A program made the position numbers and the translations under genes. Below are positions 59,501 through 64,000 of a stretch of 64,000 nucleotides of DNA, one piece after another (positions within the stretch are counted from its first letter, which is position 1; every line of letters starts with the position of its first letter). The notes beneath the pieces were generated by a model that had not been told where the DNA came from, searched no databases, and was given only the letters and a program-made list of their open reading frames with translations. Source of the stretch: Halocafeteria seosinensis (taxonomy: Eukaryota; Sar; Bigyra; Bicosoecida); assembly GCA_001687465.1 (NCBI GenBank), contig LVLI01000328.1, positions 31,452 through 95,451 of the forward strand, written 5' to 3'.

Positions 59501-62500
59501 GCATTGTGTGACTTACCTGTGGGTGTTGGTTTCGGCCTGAGATGGAGGGTTACCGTTGGACGTCTGAGTGGAGAGACAAAAACTACAGCCTCCAACATAT
59601 CTTATGATCCCCCCACAATCAATGCCATAGTGAATAACTTAGGAAGAGAACCGAATGGATTGGACACCCGAGGTGGGCAGCAAATTCTAGTGAGAGGAAA
59701 AAATTTTGGACCTGCAGGCTTGACTTCAAGGGTCGATATTCCTTACCTGTTCCTGTCTTATGGACCAAACCAGAGCACATTCGTGTACAACGCAAGCCGC
59801 TGTTTCATTAGAACTCCACATACGGAGTTAGGGTGCTTAACAGCAGTTGGAGTTGGTACCGGACATCACTGGCAGGCACTGATAGGTGGCCAGCGTTCGA
59901 ATGTGCTACAAAGTAATGGCGGGTATCACCCCCCAGTAGTGACGACGTACCGTAGATCGATGGATCAAAATTCAATGAGGATTGACGATCTGAAGACAAC
60001 CGGAGGGGAACTCATTATGCTTACCGGCAATTATTTTGGTCCTGCCGGTACTCTATTGACTGCGACGTATGGACGCAACGGTATTTTCTTTGAAGCATCA
60101 GGCTGCTTCGTTTCAGATCACGACACAGCCACGTGTCTAAGCTCTCCAGGTGCTGGAGCTACCCATTCATGGTCAATCGTGGTGGGACAACAGAGGTCTG
60201 TTCAATCCAGTACCTCATACGCTTCCCCAATAATTACCGGCTTCCAAGGAGTGAATGGATCTGAGCCTAGTGCTCTATGTACTCAGGGAAACAGTTGGAT
60301 CGACATTGTTGGGAGCAATTTTGGACCTCCAAGCCCGGATGACCTGTTAGAAGAAGTGACTTTTGGATCAATGGCAAGAGAAACGGGCGCTACCAATTGT
60401 CATGTGATTGCCCACGAGCGAATCCGTTGCCGTGTTCCCCGAGGATTAGGAACGCACCATCGATGGATGATTGTAGTTGCCGGACAAGGAAGCGAAGCAA
60501 GCGCTAATACCACCTCTTACGCGCCCCCTGTGATAGAAGAGTACCAGTTTCCACACAAACGTGCGACCAGTGGAAGCGACTTATCTGTAACCCTGCGGGG
60601 ACACGACTTCGGTATCCCTCAGGAGGAAGCAGAGATTTTTGTCCTATTTGATACCATCGGAAGATTGTCTAGACTTGCTGAAGAGCTTAAGATAGACAAC
60701 GTTGTCAAAGTGGTCAATACATTTATACAGAGCAAACAGAAAGCTCCGGATCGAAGTGAAGAATGTGAAGATACTTGTTTCGATTTAGAGCTTGCCGACT
60801 GGACACGGAGTATACACAGCATTGTGGTTTCCGGTAAAAACTCCGCCATGTACACAGATTTTGAGGAAATCCACTTCAATCTCCCAGATGGTTTCGGCAG
60901 CGGACGGCCGATCATGGTCTCTGTTAACGGGAGACTTTCGGAACCTGTTTGGTTCTCGTATGACCCCCCTCAAATTTCGAACGTAGCACCGCGCGTTCCA
61001 CAAGGAGGCATGCTGGAGGTTGTTATCGAAGGGGAGAACTTCTGTGGAGGAAAGTCCTGCTCAGGTTCGGAGTGCTGTGGAAGACTCTACGTGAACGGAG
61101 AGATTGTCGAGATTCCAAAGGAACAGTATACACATTCAAAAATCACCGCCCACTTAAGCACAAAGGATAGTTTGACAGGGGAGCTTTGGCTTGGCGTTCA
61201 GGACCACCCAATCAGCACCAAGCGATACACATTTGATAGAATCGCTCCCGCTATTGGGTCCCAGATACAGTTTGGAATCCAGGGTCCGTTTGAAACTAGA
61301 GGAGGACAAACGTTAAACATTTTCGACGTTTCTGGCGTAAGAAAGTCTGATGAGTCCGATACAACGGTGTTTGTAGGTGGAAAAGAATGCAAGTCTCTCC
61401 GGGTGCTGTCTGTCGAAAAGCGTGACTTACAACCTTTTGCTAATTTGTCTTGCACCACTCCTCCACACGTAGGAGAGAAGCTACCGGTAACGGTACAAGT
61501 GCACGATTCCTTGTCAGCTCAAGACTTCCACATCGACTATGCAAGGCCTACGATTTGTTTTGCGTACCTAATTGACACTGAAGGGAGTCCTGTAATTCTT
61601 TACGATCGTAAGTCGTCCCGCTGCTCATCTTTAGATCCTCGGCTAGGAACCCGAAGGAGAGGGTTGATGACCCAAGAAGGAGTAAGTACATTGGGTGAAC
61701 TAATCGTGGTAACAGGATTCAATTTGGGTTCAAGTGAGCTGGAGATGATGAGTAGTATATCGATTGAAGACATTTTGGCCGCGGATATAGGACTTGAAAC
61801 TCATGATCATGGGAATTTCAGTTTCAGAATGCCTCCGGGAGCTGGTAAGAGCTTGAAAGTCCAATTTTTTGTTGGATCATTTTCAAATATGGCTGAATTC
61901 GAATTGAGCTATGCTCCACCGAGACTATTTTCCTTGTTTCCCAACGAGCTTCCGACACTTCCAGAGCCTAGTGACACTCTTATTCTCGTCGGGGAAAACT
62001 TTGGCCCTGCCAGTGTGAGCGGATTCGTGCCCAACGTGTTGGTTTCAATTGACCACAAAACATGCACCGTCATCTCCTCGAACCAGACGACTATCATTTG
62101 CATCCCTCCTTCTGGTCAGGGCAACAAACTACCTTTGAATGTCACTATCGAGGGGCAATCCAGTCTGCCGATTTTTATTTCTTATCGGAAAGCATGGATC
62201 GATTCTGTGGTTCCCGCAACTGGTCCTACGAGTGGTCTGAGTGAAAACGGCATCCCATATTCTATAACGATCTATGGATCGAATTTCGGCTCCTTCGGAC
62301 AGGTTTATTTCGAGAGCTCTCCTTCTCCCGTCTCAAATCCAGAGTTTAACCATTCCACTATTACGTTCCGTTTGCCTGAAGGATATGGACGGGATGTATC
62401 CGTAAATGTTGTCGTCGGTGGGTGGGGTGAAGTTAGTACACTTAACGAGGGTTCGTTTTCCTACGATCCTCCAACAGTAACGGACGTAGTCCGTCTCGCT

Positions 62501-64000
62501 GCGGATGGTAGCGAAGCGTTTTGTAGACCAACAAGAAGATGCATTGTCCGTGGAAACAACACGCATTGCTATGATGACCATCCCGATTGTTTTCCGACGA
62601 CAGGGAATGTACCCGTGAAGATTAAGGGCATAAATTTCGGAAGCTCGCTTTCAGCTGTGAAGATCTTTATTGGGGAAAATGAGTGCTCCATTAAGGGGAC
62701 AAAATTTAGTTTTATCTCACATACTGCTGTTCACTGTACGCTATCCAGTGGTTGGGGAAGCAACTTGGTCGTTGATGTGACGGTTGGGGGACAATCATCC
62801 GCTTCCGTTGATGAGTTCTATTTTTCGTATGATCCACCCCGGATATCGGATGTATCTCCGAATGTCCCCGATGCTGAAGGAGCTGAGCTCCGGTTTCGTG
62901 GATCGAACTTTGGTCCCGCTGGAGGTGACGCCTGGGTGATGGTTGGGGAACGACGTTGTATGGATCCGATTGTGCGATCTCACTCCATCATTGAATGTGC
63001 TATGGAAGCTGATGTCGTTGGCGCGAAGGAAATCAACCTAACAGTAGCTCGCCAACAAGTTGTTTTCCCCGCATGGCGTGAGAAGATTGTGACAATGTGT
63101 CAACCAGAGTGGTACGGGTTGGAATCAGAAACCTGTTTATATTGCCCAGACCATCTACGGGGAGCAGTCTGTCCTGGAAGAGAGAGGACCGAGGATAAGA
63201 CGTACGCAGATGAGGGTTGGTGGAAAATTAATGAACCGACACCATCATCAAGATGTCACGATGACCGTCAAGGGCGAGAAACATGTCCCGTACTACTACC
63301 CTGCGAACCGCCATGGGCATGTACTGGCTCTAACGAGTGTGCGGAAGGATACTCTGGGGAACGCTGCAGCAGCTGCGTTGCCGGGACGCATTTCAGAATT
63401 AATGGAGAGTGTCAAGCTTGTCCCAACCACGCCTGGCTATTAGGTGTAGTTCTTTCAGTGGCTGCGATTGGGGCTATCATTGGGGGATACATTATCAACT
63501 CTAAAAACATTCAGCTTGCCGCCTTCACTGTAGGGGTGGACTATTTTCAGGTGATTGCTATGTTCGCTAGGACAAGGGTCCAGTGGCCGTCAGTGATGGA
63601 ACAGACCCTACAGATGCTGTCTGTGTTCAACTTTAATTTAGAGCTTGCAGCTCCAGAATGTTATTTGGAACCTGCTCCTCCTTACGAATCAAAGTGGATA
63701 GCGACCATGTCCGTTCCCTTGATTGCTGTCGGCATACTCTTTGTCCTTTACGCTGTCCATTACGGGTACAAGCTGTTGGTATTACGTGCTCCTTCGTCTC
63801 GACGACATACGCATGTAAATTCTCTGATTGCAACATTTATCGTCATAATGTATATTTTATACATGTTCTTGACCCGCATGACTTTGGACGTTTTCAACTG
63901 CGCACCGACAGACCCCCCAGATGGAAAGTTGTACATGTCGGGTATGACAGATATCGTTTGTGGGGAGAGCAGTGTCCATGTGCATTTGCTACTTCCTTTG
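53568..64000 (+). CDS. Giant cell-surface protein: GCC2/GCC3-like Cys repeats, cadherin-like repeats, IPT/TIG repeats, multi-pass C-terminus (runs off window)
   Basis: Exons seen: 53568-53753, 53849-53979, 54045-54123, 54210-54384, 54452 to the window end. A signal peptide opens the protein (CWIWILLAVLRA). Up to ~55250 follow ephrin-receptor-like Cys repeats (GKYQPAEGKSSC, GKYMAQSGKTIC, GRYQPNAGRTQC). About 55600-58680 are cadherin-like repeats (FDDPDGDELVF, RAYDVDVGDELLF, LDFEEHPSHH). About 58700-63060 are roughly twelve IPT/TIG repeats (GENFGVKG, GKNFGPAG, GSNFGPPS, GSNFGPAG; SYDPP before many). A Cys-rich EGF-like knot follows (63090-63430), then hydrophobic helices around 63440, 63690 and 63830, with FNFNLELAAPEC between. 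The C-terminus is outside. Frames break at ~53898 and ~58542, and the 53979/54045 junction does not close, so this is an approximate model of a gene or of a decaying copy. Role in adhesion or sensing is inference. Confidence 0.75.

Overview
The window is nuclear DNA of a eukaryote. Nearly every gene carries short spliceosomal introns, mostly 60-115 nt with GTAAGT/GTACGT-type donors and pyrimidine-CAG acceptors, and the products are eukaryote-specific (26S proteasome Rpn3, SmE, VPS72/YL1, URM1, beta-tubulin, signal peptide peptidase). The beta-tubulin is highly conserved, as in organisms with flagella. Together with the huge cadherin/IPT cell-surface protein and the DGAT2, this suggests a unicellular alga or flagellated protist. 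I cannot assign a lineage from sequence alone. Gene models below were built by hand from splice consensus, reading-frame closure and family resemblance.

Layout. 1-1451: 3' part runs off the left edge; signal peptide peptidase (minus). 1804-9012: one large minus-strand gene for a predicted six-pass membrane protein made of three tandem ~730-780-residue units, each unit one phase-0 exon. 10223-12277: proteasome Rpn3, convergent with DGAT2 (12315-13902, minus). DGAT2 shares a short divergent promoter region with a TMEM245/AI-2E-family membrane protein (14164-16613). 17044-22560: three tandem paralogous protein-kinase-like genes with the same four introns, two of them with altered catalytic motifs. 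24041-34432: four tandem copies of an unrecognised three-exon gene family, two of them inside a ~2.5 kb segmental duplication, one carrying an extra domain and one with a homogenised 3' end.

34930-52469 is a compact housekeeping stretch: GPATCH3-like, URM1, RMND1/DUF155, an unrecognised multi-pass membrane protein, a nucleostemin-family GTPase, a 78-residue tail-anchored-like protein whose start codon is split by an intron, VPS72, beta-tubulin, a PDK1-like kinase with a phosphoesterase-like C-terminal extension, and SmE. 53568 to the right edge: a giant cell-surface gene (Cys-rich GCC2/GCC3-like repeats, then cadherin-like repeats, then about a dozen IPT/TIG repeats, then a multi-pass membrane region) that runs out of the window and contains apparent frame breaks.

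No shared pathway links the neighbours. The accessory content is local tandem amplification (three units within one gene, three kinases, four copies of the unknown family) set among single-copy housekeeping genes. I saw no RNA genes, CRISPR arrays, transposons or viral genes. An ACTTCAACTT/AAGTTGAAGT word recurs close to several gene starts and may be a promoter element.
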